NCBI GenBank assembly: GCA_014905825.1
Contig: JACGCN010000007.1
Location: forward strand, 2,046,001 to 2,110,000
Direction: 5' to 3'
Origin: Lyophyllum atratum
Lineage: Eukaryota > Basidiomycota > Agaricomycetes > Agaricales > Lyophyllaceae
Length of the DNA: 64,000 nucleotides
Shown: positions 45,371-55,385 of the stretch, in pieces
How positions within the stretch are numbered: the first letter of the stretch is position 1
Layout: each line of letters starts with the position of its first letter
Program-made: the position numbers and the translations under genes
The notes under the pieces: generated by a model
The model's database searches: none
Told to the model about the DNA's origin: nothing
The model's input: the letters and a program-made list of their open reading frames with translations, nothing else

Positions 45371-46104
45371 GATGCATCAATTCCCCATGCGGGATTGCCA
45401 TATTTATGTGTATTTTTTTCTCCCGGGCTCCCGATCTTTTTCTGGCCTTTCACGTTGCTTTCCTGGTTCAACTTCATCCACGCAAGGAATTTAAGGATAC
45501 ATGCTTACGGTTCGAAACGCAGAAGACCATGTAAGACAGGATCTCCGAACTTGCATTTGCGTCTAGATTGACGCCATCTATTCAGAGATCAAAGGAAGGT
45601 ATAAGGAAAGTGGGATTATCAGGTTTTGGGAGTATGGAGTGGTATGTATAGATCGGGGGCGAGCTTGAATTCAGTCCTTGACATCATGGCAAGAGGCATA
45701 TTCGCCTCGGGGTTAGCTGGGCTGATTCTATCATGTAGCCGACTTACGACCGACCTTCTGTCCCTGCTTCCCTCGGAGCGCCTATGCCATATCGATATGT
45801 CTTGGACTTGTCTTGGATTGCCTCCTTCGAACGCCCCGACCAATATTGATGAACCCATGCCTGACAAGGAGATGAACCCAAACCATACTATGCGCTTGGA
45901 GTGCTACCGCCCTATTTCCTGTGAATGATGGATCACATCCCGAAGTTAGTGCATGCTACGTGTCTCCAGACAGCGGTATGTGTCGTACCTCCAGGTCGCA
46001 CATAGGACTTTTATAGGGTCATATAGCCGTGGAGCAGTGGTACAGTCTTCTTGACATAGTAAGGCATAATATACAAGCCGCGGGGCATATGGCACTCATC
46101 CAAC
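45371..46104. other. Intergenic between the F-box-like pair
   Basis: No supported gene; open frames at 45619-45928 on both strands are unsupported. Confidence 0.4.
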
Positions 46105-47033
46105 CTACCATTCGCTTCCGCTTGAGGCGTCGTCCAAACTCCCTTCATCTTCGTCCAAGCTCCCTTCATCATCGTCCTCGCCGTCTTTGCCATCGTCGCT
46201 CTCGTCGCTATAAGGACTTTCCCACTGAATCGCATTTCGACGATCTTGCAACGCCTTAACTTCGATCTCATCCTCCCCGTCATCCCATTTCCACGTGACC
46301 CCTTCTTTCTCCCAAACCTCCCTGCAAATCCGTTCACGTCTCAGTGCATTCCGGTTGTCTGTGAGTGACCTGAGATGTGCACCGAAGGCGGCTCCCCACG
46401 CCTGGGTAGTACCCAGCCCTTCATTCCTCTCGACTTGGGCTGTCATTTCTGATACAACGACTTGCCTACGCCGCTCAAACTCTCTTTCCTCGCGGAAAAA
46501 GGCATTGTAGAGTCCCTTCCACGCGAAGCTCAACTTGAGGCTATCATAGTCGACCTCGAGGTCTGGTACCGCGGTGTCGTTGATCTGGCGTCGGATTTGT
46601 ACGAGGACCTTCGGGCAGTGAGGAGGGTTTCCCCATTTCAGTCGGGTACGTAATCTCGCGGCAAGCTTCGCATGGAAGATGGTCGCACATTCCTTGTCGG
46701 AAAAGATCGCGCGTGAAGGGTTGGATGGGTCCATACGATCGAAACTGAACTCGGAGGAAAGCTGGAGTTTCCCGTGTCTATTGGAGTACCAACAGCCTAT
46801 GTACACGGTTTCAGACAGCTGTGCCTAAGGTACTATCGACTGCTGGCCCTACCTCCGTCGATGATAAGCCACGTTTTGCTCAAGTGTCTGGCGATAAAGA
46901 CATGTTCGGCGGCTGCGGCGAAATCGCGGGAGACTGCACGGCAGACTGTCCACAGGAAGGTTAAGTCCTTGATGTGGAGCAGGATTGGGTAGAAGAGGTC
47001 GGCAGGAAAGTCGAGCTCGCCACCTTGCGCCAT
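46105..47033 (-). CDS. F-box-like protein with acidic tail, copy 2
   Basis: Exons 47033-46853 and 46796-46105 (56-nt intron at the same position and phase as copy 1) encode 290 residues. The N-terminus (LDFPADLFYPILLHIKDLTF, then VCRAVSRDFAAAAEHVF) and the central blocks FDRMDPSNPSRAIF and KVLVQIRRQINDTAVPDLEVDY align with copy 1. A C-terminal acidic tail is present but shorter, with an internal repeat of about eight residues (EGSLDEDEGSLDD). Head-to-tail orientation shows tandem duplication followed by tail divergence. Confidence 0.8.
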
Positions 47034-47039
47034 CGCAGT

Positions 47040-47650
47040 GGGAGTAAAGATGTCGTCGGCCCGGGCTTGACTCTGATCTCCCGGTCGACGTTGGTTGTTC
47101 TTGTTTTCATTCAAGATTTGGACCTGATCGCCGACAATGCTCCTGACGGTGCTTTTGTATATGGACGGTCGTGCGCTCCGCACTGAAATCGATTCGAAGC
47201 CATGTCTTTTGAGATGTCTTGATGGCGATGGCCTCCGCTATTCTGTCAATGGAAAACTTGCGGGGGCAGCGTGAGAGAAGATCTACAGAGTGGCTTGAGA
47301 TTCGACTCCCTGGAGGATCAAATTAAGTACCTCTGAAGGTAGTTGGAGGGCGGGCATAGGGATAATGTTGCAAGGGAGATGGAGAAATCCTTGCCAGCGC
47401 AAGACTTCTAAGTCGCTACTGTCCAATGGTTAGATGTCTAGATTTTATTTTCTCTCTGCCCCTTCCGACAGCACTTACCCCGCGTGCCTTGAATCTAATG
47501 AGCCTTCGTTCAACTTCTTCAGTGCTCGAGATGAAGATGGATTGACAGAAAACCGGCCGTGTCCGGATAACAGTGGGCGAATATTTGTCAATGTTATCTT
47601 TACCAACCTTCACCTCAACCACCACCATCCAACTGCATCCAATATACAAT
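47040..47650. other. Intergenic between divergently transcribed genes
   Basis: Shared upstream region of the minus-strand F-box-like gene and the plus-strand secreted protein; no further feature seen. Confidence 0.4.
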
Positions 47651-48609
47651 ATGCGCTCAACCTCCATTCTTTCCCTTCTCTGCTTCGCAATCTCTGTAAA
47701 AGCTGCGGCTTTCAAGCTTCTAGAGCGCTCGGAAGTTCCTAGTCTCGCGTCGACATACTGGGCCAATCATTCAAACGAGACCAACATCCAAGAGAATCTA
47801 TCGAACGGAGTCCGGCAACATCGACGACATCCTCGCTGGTTTCCATCTTCTGCTTCTAGTCGCCTGAGACCCCGCCAAGCGTCGAACCTTGATACCAAAC
47901 CTTCTCCAACCTCCTCCGAGCCGATCGATACGCGTCCTACACCGGAGCCAACGGGCGATTCCTCTCCTTCGACGACGGTGCACATAACAGGTACAAACGA
48001 TTTCTCTCTCATCCTCCCAAGCAAAGCTGGAGGTAAGGCTTCTTTGACTGACTCCTACGCGTAGTCTGCTAACCATCCGACCATAGAACTTATCTCGGAC
48101 GCTGAATCCGACGGGGTTTCTTTTTGCTTCCCTGGTTCCGAATCGCCCAATTGCGTGCAACAATTTCCGGATGGATTCATAACGGCCGCTGCGTTTGAGG
48201 CTTCGGAGGACGGGGCTTATATCCAAGTACGCCGTCCCTGTCCTGCCTTCGTTGTTACTGATCCTCGCGTCCCAGGTCACCGGCTGCATCGACCCATCCA
48301 AGTTCCATCTCGACACTGGGGACGCGGGTGGCCAATTCGACGTTCGGTATCCTAACGGAGCGCAGTGTAGTTTTGGGGGATATGGTGCTAGTTTCATTGA
48401 ACTGTACGTACGCCGATGTCTGGTTCGCGGAACGAATCGCTGATCTTCTTTGATGCAGAGTTGAACCCGCCCTCAATCGGTTCTGCATCCGTTGCTGCGC
48501 ATCATCCGGCGATCAGACTAACTGCAACTCGCATCGAGATCGTATGGGGTGTGAGGCAGCGATCCCTGGCGTCTACGACTTCCCTGATCTGGGCGTATCC
48601 TGCAGTTAG
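47651..48609 (+). CDS. Secreted cysteine-rich protein with Pro/Ser/Thr linker
   Basis: Exons 47651-48032, 48087-48226, 48276-48403 and 48459-48609 encode 266 residues. A signal peptide (MRSTSILSLLCFAISVKAAA) is followed by about 105 residues rich in Ser, Thr and Pro, probably O-glycosylated, and a compact C-terminal domain of about 140 residues. The domain has FCFPGSESPNCVQQFPDGF, CIDPSKFHLD, YPNGAQCSFGGYGASFIELV, a CIRCC cluster and GVYDFPDLGVSC. I recognise the domain as one recurring in Agaricomycete secreted proteins, without a named family or activity. Nine to ten Cys suggest a disulfide-stabilised extracellular protein. All splice sites are canonical. Confidence 0.8.
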
Positions 48610-48847
48610 ATCGCCAGCTATTGTCTGAGCTGAGCTGGACTCTCAACATTGTATTCTGTGTCTTCGATTTGTATCCCTACATCCCTATGTCCTAACTGTC
48701 GATGTATCTCCTAGTCCTTGCATCCTGTATCTGTACATCCTACTCTGTATCGTTCTGTCTAGCCATATGTATCAACGTCCAAATAATACAATCATAATAC
48801 CAGGCACGAAAGTAAGCCGTAAATGTCAGATTCCAAAAGCTACGGCG

Positions 48848-50146
48848 CTACGTACTCGTAAACACGAGTCTGCCCATAACGTCTTGATTACCTACACCCT
48901 TGCTCTTCTCCTTGTCCACCTCGATCCCGATGAGGAGCGTCTTCCCGCAGAGATAATCGATCCGCCGTACGCCCTCTTCCCACCCGCCACCCGCACGGAC
49001 ACACCGCCGCTCGTATTCCTGCATAATACGCCGCTGTGCACGGCTTCTCTGTCCAAGTGCGGACCATTCCTGTGGCGTCACGCGCGCGGCGAGGGTGGTG
49101 TGCACGGCATGGAGGATGTCGAGGTTACTTACTGGTCCGTTGTCCAATCTTACTTTGCTGACAGAAGCCGACCTGCTGTATTTGGTATTGGCGCGGGCGG
49201 AGGTAGCGACGATAGCCCAGGGGAACTTGGGTGACTTGAGGACGAGAGTTGGCGTTGAGGGTTTGGTGGCTGGTTGGGCGAGCGTTGCAGCAAGAATGGT
49301 GGACCGCGTACGTCTGTCGATGAGGCTATCTGGAGAAGGCGGGTGCGCGACGTCGTAGGCCAGGGGTGAGCGCTGTAGGCAGGTGTGCACCAGAAGGGGG
49401 TGGATCTGAAGAGCGGGCTGGCGTCGCCGTGGGGGCAGGAAAGAAACGTGTAGTTCAGGAGCTTCAGGACCTAGACGGATTCTATGAGGACGTCTAGATG
49501 CAGGAGTGAAAGGAGATGACGCACGAGGGAGGATAGTGTTATGCTTGTGAATCTTATGCTCATCCGCATGACACGTGCGATTGGGCGTTAGCGCTGTCTC
49601 AGGGTGCTCTGATCGCGTTACGCTTATGGAACCCGAGGCCCGTGGAGGTGATGTGGATTGATGGAGGGTTAGAGGAAGGATAACGGCATAGGCGGAGGAG
49701 CTAGAGGTCATTTCCGAGAGGGTCTTGTTGGCGATGGGCGTGGACTGAGAGTATACGGGACTGCGTGCGGCTAGGACTGTTAAGCATAAGCAGAAATTCG
49801 TCAGGTAAGCGTGGACCTGCAGTTTACACTCACATTGTGATTTACGATTCTTGGACCATTGAAAGATCGACATCGGTGAGCGTGCAGCCTTCGGGGGCTG
49901 CGTGTCTTGCATCATCGGTGGATTTGGCTCTGGACTCGATAGAAAGTGTAAATCCGGTGATGTGGCAGCGGAAAGACTCGTGCTTGAGTACGACGTGGCA
50001 TATCGTAATGGTGAAGGCGTGTTCGTGCGGGCGGTGTAGGCACGGCTACGCTCTCGGCCTAAGCTGGACGTAGAGGCAGTAGGCAAGCTCGAAGGTGACA
50101 GGTGGGTCTGAGGGCCCCCTAAGCTGTTGTGGGAGTCGTTTTCCAT
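48848..50146 (-). CDS. DUF6699 family protein, long Ser/Thr-rich N-terminus
   Basis: Exons 50146-49834 and 49776-48848 encode 413 residues. The removed piece (49833-49777) has GTGAGT, a CTGAC-like branch site and CAG, but is 57 nt without a stop, so the frame is open even if it is kept. The start at 50146 is preferred over an in-frame ATG at 50215 because TATAAA lies at 50235-50230. After about 270 low-complexity residues the DUF6699 domain shows FPWAIVATSARA, VSNLDILHAVHTTLAARVT, and GVRRIDYLCGKTLLIGIEV. Function unknown. It is convergent with the secreted gene at 47651-48609. Confidence 0.8.
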   Translation of the reverse strand: MENDSHNSLGGPQTHLSPSSLPTASTSSLGRERSRAYTARTNTPSPLRYATSYSSTSLSAATSPDLHFLSSPEPNPPMMQDTQPPKAARSPMSIFQWSKNRKSQCECKLQVHAYLTNFCLCLTVLAARSPVYSQSTPIANKTLSEMTSSSSAYAVILPLTLHQSTSPPRASGSISVTRSEHPETALTPNRTCHADEHKIHKHNTILPRASSPFTPASRRPHRIRLGPEAPELHVSFLPPRRRQPALQIHPLLVHTCLQRSPLAYDVAHPPSPDSLIDRRTRSTILAATLAQPATKPSTPTLVLKSPKFPWAIVATSARANTKYSRSASVSKVRLDNGPVSNLDILHAVHTTLAARVTPQEWSALGQRSRAQRRIMQEYERRCVRAGGGWEEGVRRIDYLCGKTLLIGIEVDKEKSKGVGNQDVMGRLVFTST

Positions 50147-50229
50147 GAGAACCTGAGCACACGACAAGGCTGCTGAAGGACGAGGTGGAAGGTGTATGGA
50201 TACACCCTTGCGCATCCATCCTGCCGCTC

Positions 50230-50235
50230 TTTATA
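50230..50235 (-). promoter_or_regulatory. TATA box of the 48.8-50.1 kb DUF6699 gene
   Basis: TATAAA on the minus strand, 84 bp upstream of the ATG at 50146 and only 15 bp before the alternative ATG at 50215, which argues for the inner start. Confidence 0.55.
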
Positions 50236-50261
50236 CAAGGCTGCTAATGCGAATAGCCTGA

Positions 50262-51720
50262 TCATCTCACAAGCCCCGAGGCGATCCTGGAACATCGAAA
50301 TGACTCTTCCACCGTGAGTAGGGTAGGCTTTAGCATGAGGGAACGGGTCCGCGTTTGAAGTACAACCTCATCAGACAACGGTAACTCTAGACGGACAGCA
50401 CCGGATAGAAGACGAGCATAATTGGCGCATTTTAGAAATAGGGAGGCTATAGAGGGCAATGACAGCATAATTTCCAGGGGTGGACCCAAGGACCTGCGCG
50501 GGCTTCTGGAAAATGGACGCCTCTCGGTGTTGATGCCCGCGGACCGCGGCAAGGTGTTCGAATACGTAGAGGTGTGCCAATAGGTGATACACCAACAATT
50601 GAAAATCACGACAGATCTGAGTCTGTATCCCTATGCTCACTGTAAAGAGTGCTATTTCGTTTGGAGAGAATGTCGATCTCTGGAGTTATGACGATAGGTT
50701 GTCGCTATGAGGCGTCCTTGTTTCGACAGTTCCGTTGGCCAGAGATGGCTAAGGTGTTTGTCCCTGTTCGTTTAGAATTCTCCAAAAGATATTCTTGGCT
50801 TTGGGAGACATCGTATGATCCATCCACCTGCTTCGTATACAGGACAGGGATAGTGTTGCTTCTATCGAGAACTCCGAAGACCTTTCCCCTGGTGGTAGCG
50901 ATGAATAAAGGTGGGGGATACAACCTCCAAGGTTATCACTTTTTCGATGAAGTATTCACCAGAAACTCTAAGACGTACTCAGTCCAAGACAACCCCAGTG
51001 TTGACGGAGTGAGGCATAGGATCAGTTATAGCGGAGTTCGAAAGGCAGGTCACACTCCGACTGAAAAATCATCATCTTTCCCACTGGTCCTTGCCAGGAG
51101 CTCTATTCTTGTGTTTGCAATTTTGCACATTGTCTCTTGATATGTTTTACTTGATGTTACCATGGAATCATGGAAGCTCGACTTATGAATGGGACCAGGG
51201 CTCAGTGCCGGTCATATGGAACAGAGAGAGGAGATCGGTGGGTTGCTACTCTTGGTCATTGTGCGTATCAGTTTCTGCCACGGAATTGCTATTGACATCG
51301 CTAATCTTCAGTCAGCCAGTCAGTGTCCTCAGCTTCCGGTGCAGCGCTAAATTTAGACGAATTTCAACGAAGTCCTTATTTTACACCATCACGATAGCTA
51401 CCGAAACAGTCACGAGGCTACCAGCATCGAATTGCGCCCGCGTTTCCTTCAAAGATCATTGTCTAAAGAGCTGCCGCTCCTGAACAGTGCTGGGAGGACG
51501 TCAGCTGGTCTTGACGGATACTTTTAACCCGAATGTGTGACAATCACAAGTAAGCTATCAGGTGTGGCACTCTCACCACGTCGTATGCTAATTTGCTCTG
51601 CGATCACATTATCCATGCGCCATCCTCACTATGCTCGCGTACTCCGCGTTTATCTTGATTTCGCAGACGTCAGTTGCTCAACTGACGGCTGCAATATCGA
51701 CGGACGAACTCTTCGAGGAT
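50262..51720. other. Intergenic, no supported gene
   Basis: Open frames at 50649-51140 (starting with GTG) and 50262-50609 (minus) lack splice structure and family resemblance. The right end carries the cutinase promoter. Confidence 0.35.
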
Positions 51721-51723
51721 CGG

Positions 51724-51731
51724 TATAAATA
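51724..51731 (+). promoter_or_regulatory. TATA box of cutinase 1
   Basis: TATAAATA, 65 bp upstream of the ATG at 51789. Confidence 0.6.
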
Positions 51732-51788
51732 TCAAGTCGGTCCCTCGTTTCCCAAGTCAGCACTCGTCTCAGAGTCTTCCCTACCACA

Positions 51789-52493
51789 ATGTTCGCTCAC
51801 CTTGCTCTTCTGGCTCTTACGGTCTCCGCAACGGCGACGCCATTACAGCGACGCACGTGCGCTGATGTTACCGTGTACTTCGCACGTGGGACCACCGAGT
51901 CAGGTACACTTGGTACTGTCGTGGGGCCTCCATTCCAGACCGCTCTCCAGAGCGCGCTCGGTGGGCGTACCCTTGACTTTGTAGGGGTACCTTATCCAGC
52001 CACTGTTGCCGGCTTCCTTGCTGGTGGCGACCAGGGCGGCGCGACCACCATGGCTGACTATGTCACGGACAAGGCGAGCGCATGTCCCAACACCAAGATC
52101 GTCATCTCAGGCTACAGGTAAGCATCCCCATCGCTTCCGACACTGTTATCTAAATCTCACCGACTTTTTTGCATCAATAGTCAGGGTGCACAGGTCACGC
52201 ACCTTGCGGCATGGAAGCTCTCTACTACCGTCCAGAATCGGGTCAACGCCGCTGTTGTATTTGGCGATCCAGATAACGGTCAAGCGTTCCCTGGGGTTAT
52301 CAACGACCGCGAGAAGACATTCTGTCACACTGGTGATGACATTTGCGCCGGAGGGAACCTTATCCTTGCCCCCCACCTGAATTATGGTGATGTACGTATA
52401 CTCGCACGCTGTTACAATAAGTCAGTCGGCTGACGACGTAAAATTGACTAGGATGCTGACGCGGCTGCCGCCTTCGTCGTAGCACATGTCTAA
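51789..52493 (+). CDS. Cutinase (CE5 family), copy 1
   Basis: Exons 51789-52117, 52181-52391 and 52452-52493 encode 193 residues. A signal peptide (MFAHLALLALTVSATA) precedes the alpha/beta-hydrolase core: CADVTVYFARGTTESGTLG, GATTMADYV, and nucleophile Ser110 in GYSQG, whose codon is split by the first intron. The acid lies in GDDIC (Asp162) and the base is His175 in PHLNYG. Four Cys in family-typical places should form two disulfides. The enzyme hydrolyses cutin and other polyester or short-chain ester bonds outside the cell. The third exon is only 14 codons, and the same structure is seen in the copy at 60652-61358. A decayed copy lies 1.2 kb downstream. Confidence 0.95.
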
Positions 52494-53712
52494 TATGTAA
52501 GTGCATGAAGAACAGGTCTGTCTTACCCCTTTGCTCAGGTTGTGGTACACTCACCGATACAATATTTATTCAGGATGGCGCTGAGCGGCCTCCTGGTGTA
52601 TCATAGGTATCAGCTCGTGTAAAGTTGTCGTTAGCCAAATCGAAAATCTTCGGTTCCCATATTTTGGGCTGAGGCCTTCGCTGAGTAGCATATACATTTC
52701 GTCTATTCGAAATGTCTGGACAAGATTCTATTCACTCCTGTAAACGGAAACATCGCGTTTTCTGATTTCACGGGTGCTCGCTTTGAAGTCGCATATCTAC
52801 GTCGCTTGCAGCCCCAGCATCGCTTAATTATCTTGAATATGTTCATCACTTACTCACCTCGGGGGCGTAAATTCATTCCAAAATCGGTGTTTTCACCGTG
52901 AAGCTGCCGCAGGTATTGGTCTATCGCTAGGGCTTTGCGCAAGCATGGCAGTCTCTGATATATCTAATCTATGCTGATTAGATGAAGATTTCCCGTGCTT
53001 CGGCTTGAACCGCAATGCGTCAATTTGATTTTCAGACGTCATCACCTGGGGCAGACGACGCTACGGGACAGGCACATACTTATAAACTTTTGTTAGTCTA
53101 CAAGAGCTACACATAGACAATAACATAACCCGATTATTTAATTTCCACGTACGTAGAAAACTGAATAAGTTGCCATGCCAACAAATAGTAGGTGCCAATG
53201 TACGTTCTTCAACTACGCGATTGTTTAAGAGACGACCGTTTATAATCAAACTACTTGAAATGCACGTAGTAGCACCTGCCCCAGGTGCATGATCTCCATT
53301 TTACAGCGCTCTCCTCACTGACAAGCTCTGACTGCCCATAAAAGGCTACAAAACGCCAGGAATTTGGAGGATGACTGCCGGGGCAATGTATGCCATTGCT
53401 CTGCCCAGTCAAAGTCTACCTTGCTTCCCTAAAGTCTGCCATTCTAAGCCCTCGCCCACCCTTTGAACTTTTTATTCCGAAATCAAGACTAGATCGACAG
53501 AACACTTCCTCGAGAGAGATGTTCTCGAGAGAGATTATCTATCTTGGGTGTTGGGTAAGTTTAATACCGATGCGAGAAAATAATGTTCTAACTCCTATAC
53601 CTATCTCAGTCGGACGTGACTCGCTCGTTTCAAAGGGACCAAGCTTCACATTCATTACATGTTCTGGCTCGTGAGTCGTGCGTAAAGCTGCGCTCAGACC
53701 ACGCACAACCTC
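52494..53712. other. Intergenic between cutinase 1 and its decayed copy
   Basis: AT-richer than surrounding genes; no supported gene or repeat was seen. Confidence 0.4.
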
Positions 53713-53990
53713 ATGATTTATTGCACAGTCATCCTGGCTCTAGTCGTTTCTGCGATCGCCTCTCTCGAGTCGCTTCAGAGTTGCGCTGACATTACGATGT
53801 ACTTTGCTCTTGGAAGGACCAAGCCGGGAACTTTCGGCATCATCGTCGGGCCTCATTTCCAAGAGTGTACTTCAGAGCGCTCTTGGAGGGAGGTCCCTAC
53901 AGTCATAGATATCACCACCCCATGAACTCGCTGACGGTGATCGAGGAGGGGCCACAGTGATCATGAGCGCCGGATATATATGGGAGACAA
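53713..53990 (+). pseudogene. Decayed cutinase
   Basis: The ATG at 53713 opens a signal-peptide-like start (MIYCTVILALVVSAIASLES), then SCADITMYFALGRTKPGTFG and IIVGPHFQ, matching the cutinase N-terminus. The frame ends at 53925, and a later segment around 53935-53970 in another frame reads GDRGGATVIMS, the cutinase GDxGGATTM block. The catalytic Ser, Asp and His parts are absent. It is a truncated, frameshifted third copy and should not give an active enzyme. Confidence 0.8.
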
Positions 53991-53994
53991 TTCC

Positions 53995-54780
53995 CTTATC
54001 ATCGGTCATTACTTATCTTCGTTTCAAGAAATAAAATCATTCTCACCTCGATAGGTCTACGTCGTCTTTCAACTCCCGCCGGCCATCAATGCCAGAACGC
54101 GACAAGATGTGGGCGGTGTTTGTCGTTTTCGTTGCTGACATACGATAGTCTCAAATCTTCTCTGATACTTCGACAACACTTCGACTATGATCATCATCGT
54201 ACCACAGCATACACCCACAGCTGAAATCATCAGTGGCCCTCGCTGATATTCTGCGTAAAGAGGCCGATACCTGCGATCTTCCATAACATCAAGGGCTCGA
54301 TGATCAGAAATCCTTCCTTCGGATAGTTGCTCAGATAGCGGCGCTGCGAGCATCAGCTGATCGGTTCTGATCAGGGAGTTGGCCTGTGCAGCAGCCGAAG
54401 TTCATCGTCCACTCGTCCTAGGTCTCTCATGAATCTGGTCGGAAAACATCATAACTCAGTGCTTATTTCATTACTTGTTATCATCTACTATCCGAAAATC
54501 AGACGAACTGCGCCGTTTTCAACTCTCCGAGGCTGGTTATGTATCTCCGGCGCCCAGGTCTTTCTTCCTATAAGAACGCCATTCGTAACAATCAACTTGC
54601 AATCATGCACAGCCATCATGCGACAAGTGATGTTGATGTTTACGGAACGCAAATTTTGCTATATAGCGCCAGCTCCGCCCAGCATGTTCCCACAAACACG
54701 GACTGCGCAGGACGCATCGCCCGTATATATCTCATCGGAGGCTGGACCTCGTCACCGCTTAACCTCAGACGCAGAAAAAC
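53995..54780. other. Intergenic, no supported gene
   Basis: A plus-strand frame at 54429-54785 and a minus-strand frame at 54069-54353 are unsupported. TATAAGAA near 54571 could belong to a transcript leading to the next gene. Confidence 0.35.
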
Positions 54781-54794
54781 AATAGGAGACACCC

Positions 54795-55385
54795 ATGCGA
54801 CTTAGCATTTTCCCGTCCTTCGCCATTTTCGTGGCACTACTTCCGCTACGTCCATTCGCATTGCCTTTACAATCCCGGTACGCAAGGAATGGTATCGTTT
54901 CCTTGACCTCTGTCGTTCTGGAACGCAGCCCACGTCCCCCCACGAACGTCGATCCGAACAGAGCGTTCCAGGATACAGGCGCCCCGGGATTGTACGTCAC
55001 ATGCCTCGTACTTAGCAGCTAAATCACAAGCTGACTGCCACCCAGATGTGGGAACTATAACACCCATGTACCAGGATATACTCGCCCACCAACGCAGATG
55101 GACTGGGTGCAGTGTCGCAAGGAGGGAGGCTTGGGATGGATGTTTGAAGGACACTGCTATGGGATGGAAGGGGCGACGCATCAGCATTTGAAGGTCCCCA
55201 CGATGCCGGGAATATGCCACTTCTCGAATAGACTGTGGCACGGGCCTTCACCTGATCCACCACCATCGGAACCATTACCCCCGACTCCACCGACCATTCC
55301 CGCAACCCCTCAAAAAAAGGTTAATGGTGCAAGGAAACCGAGAAAAAAGAGAAAGATAACGCGGGAGTATGTTTACCATAGGTAG
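54795..55385 (+). CDS. Orphan small secreted protein B
   Basis: Exons 54795-54991 and 55046-55385 join through a 54-nt intron (GTACGT...CACCCAG) and give 178 residues. A signal peptide (MRLSIFPSFAIFVALLPLRP) precedes a linker and a conserved module: RPPTQMDWVQC, GLGWMFEGHCYGMEG, MPGICHFSNRLW. A Pro-rich stretch and a strongly basic C-terminus (KPRKKRKITRE) follow. The module and the intron position are shared with the frameshifted gene at 37588-38110, 17 kb away. I know no named family with the M-D-W-x2-C ... C-Y-G-M-E-G pattern, so the activity is unknown. The basic tail is absent from paralogue A. Confidence 0.8.

Noticed and set aside
50649..51140. 163-codon plus-strand frame
   Set aside because: Begins with GTG, lacks family resemblance and has no splice structure.
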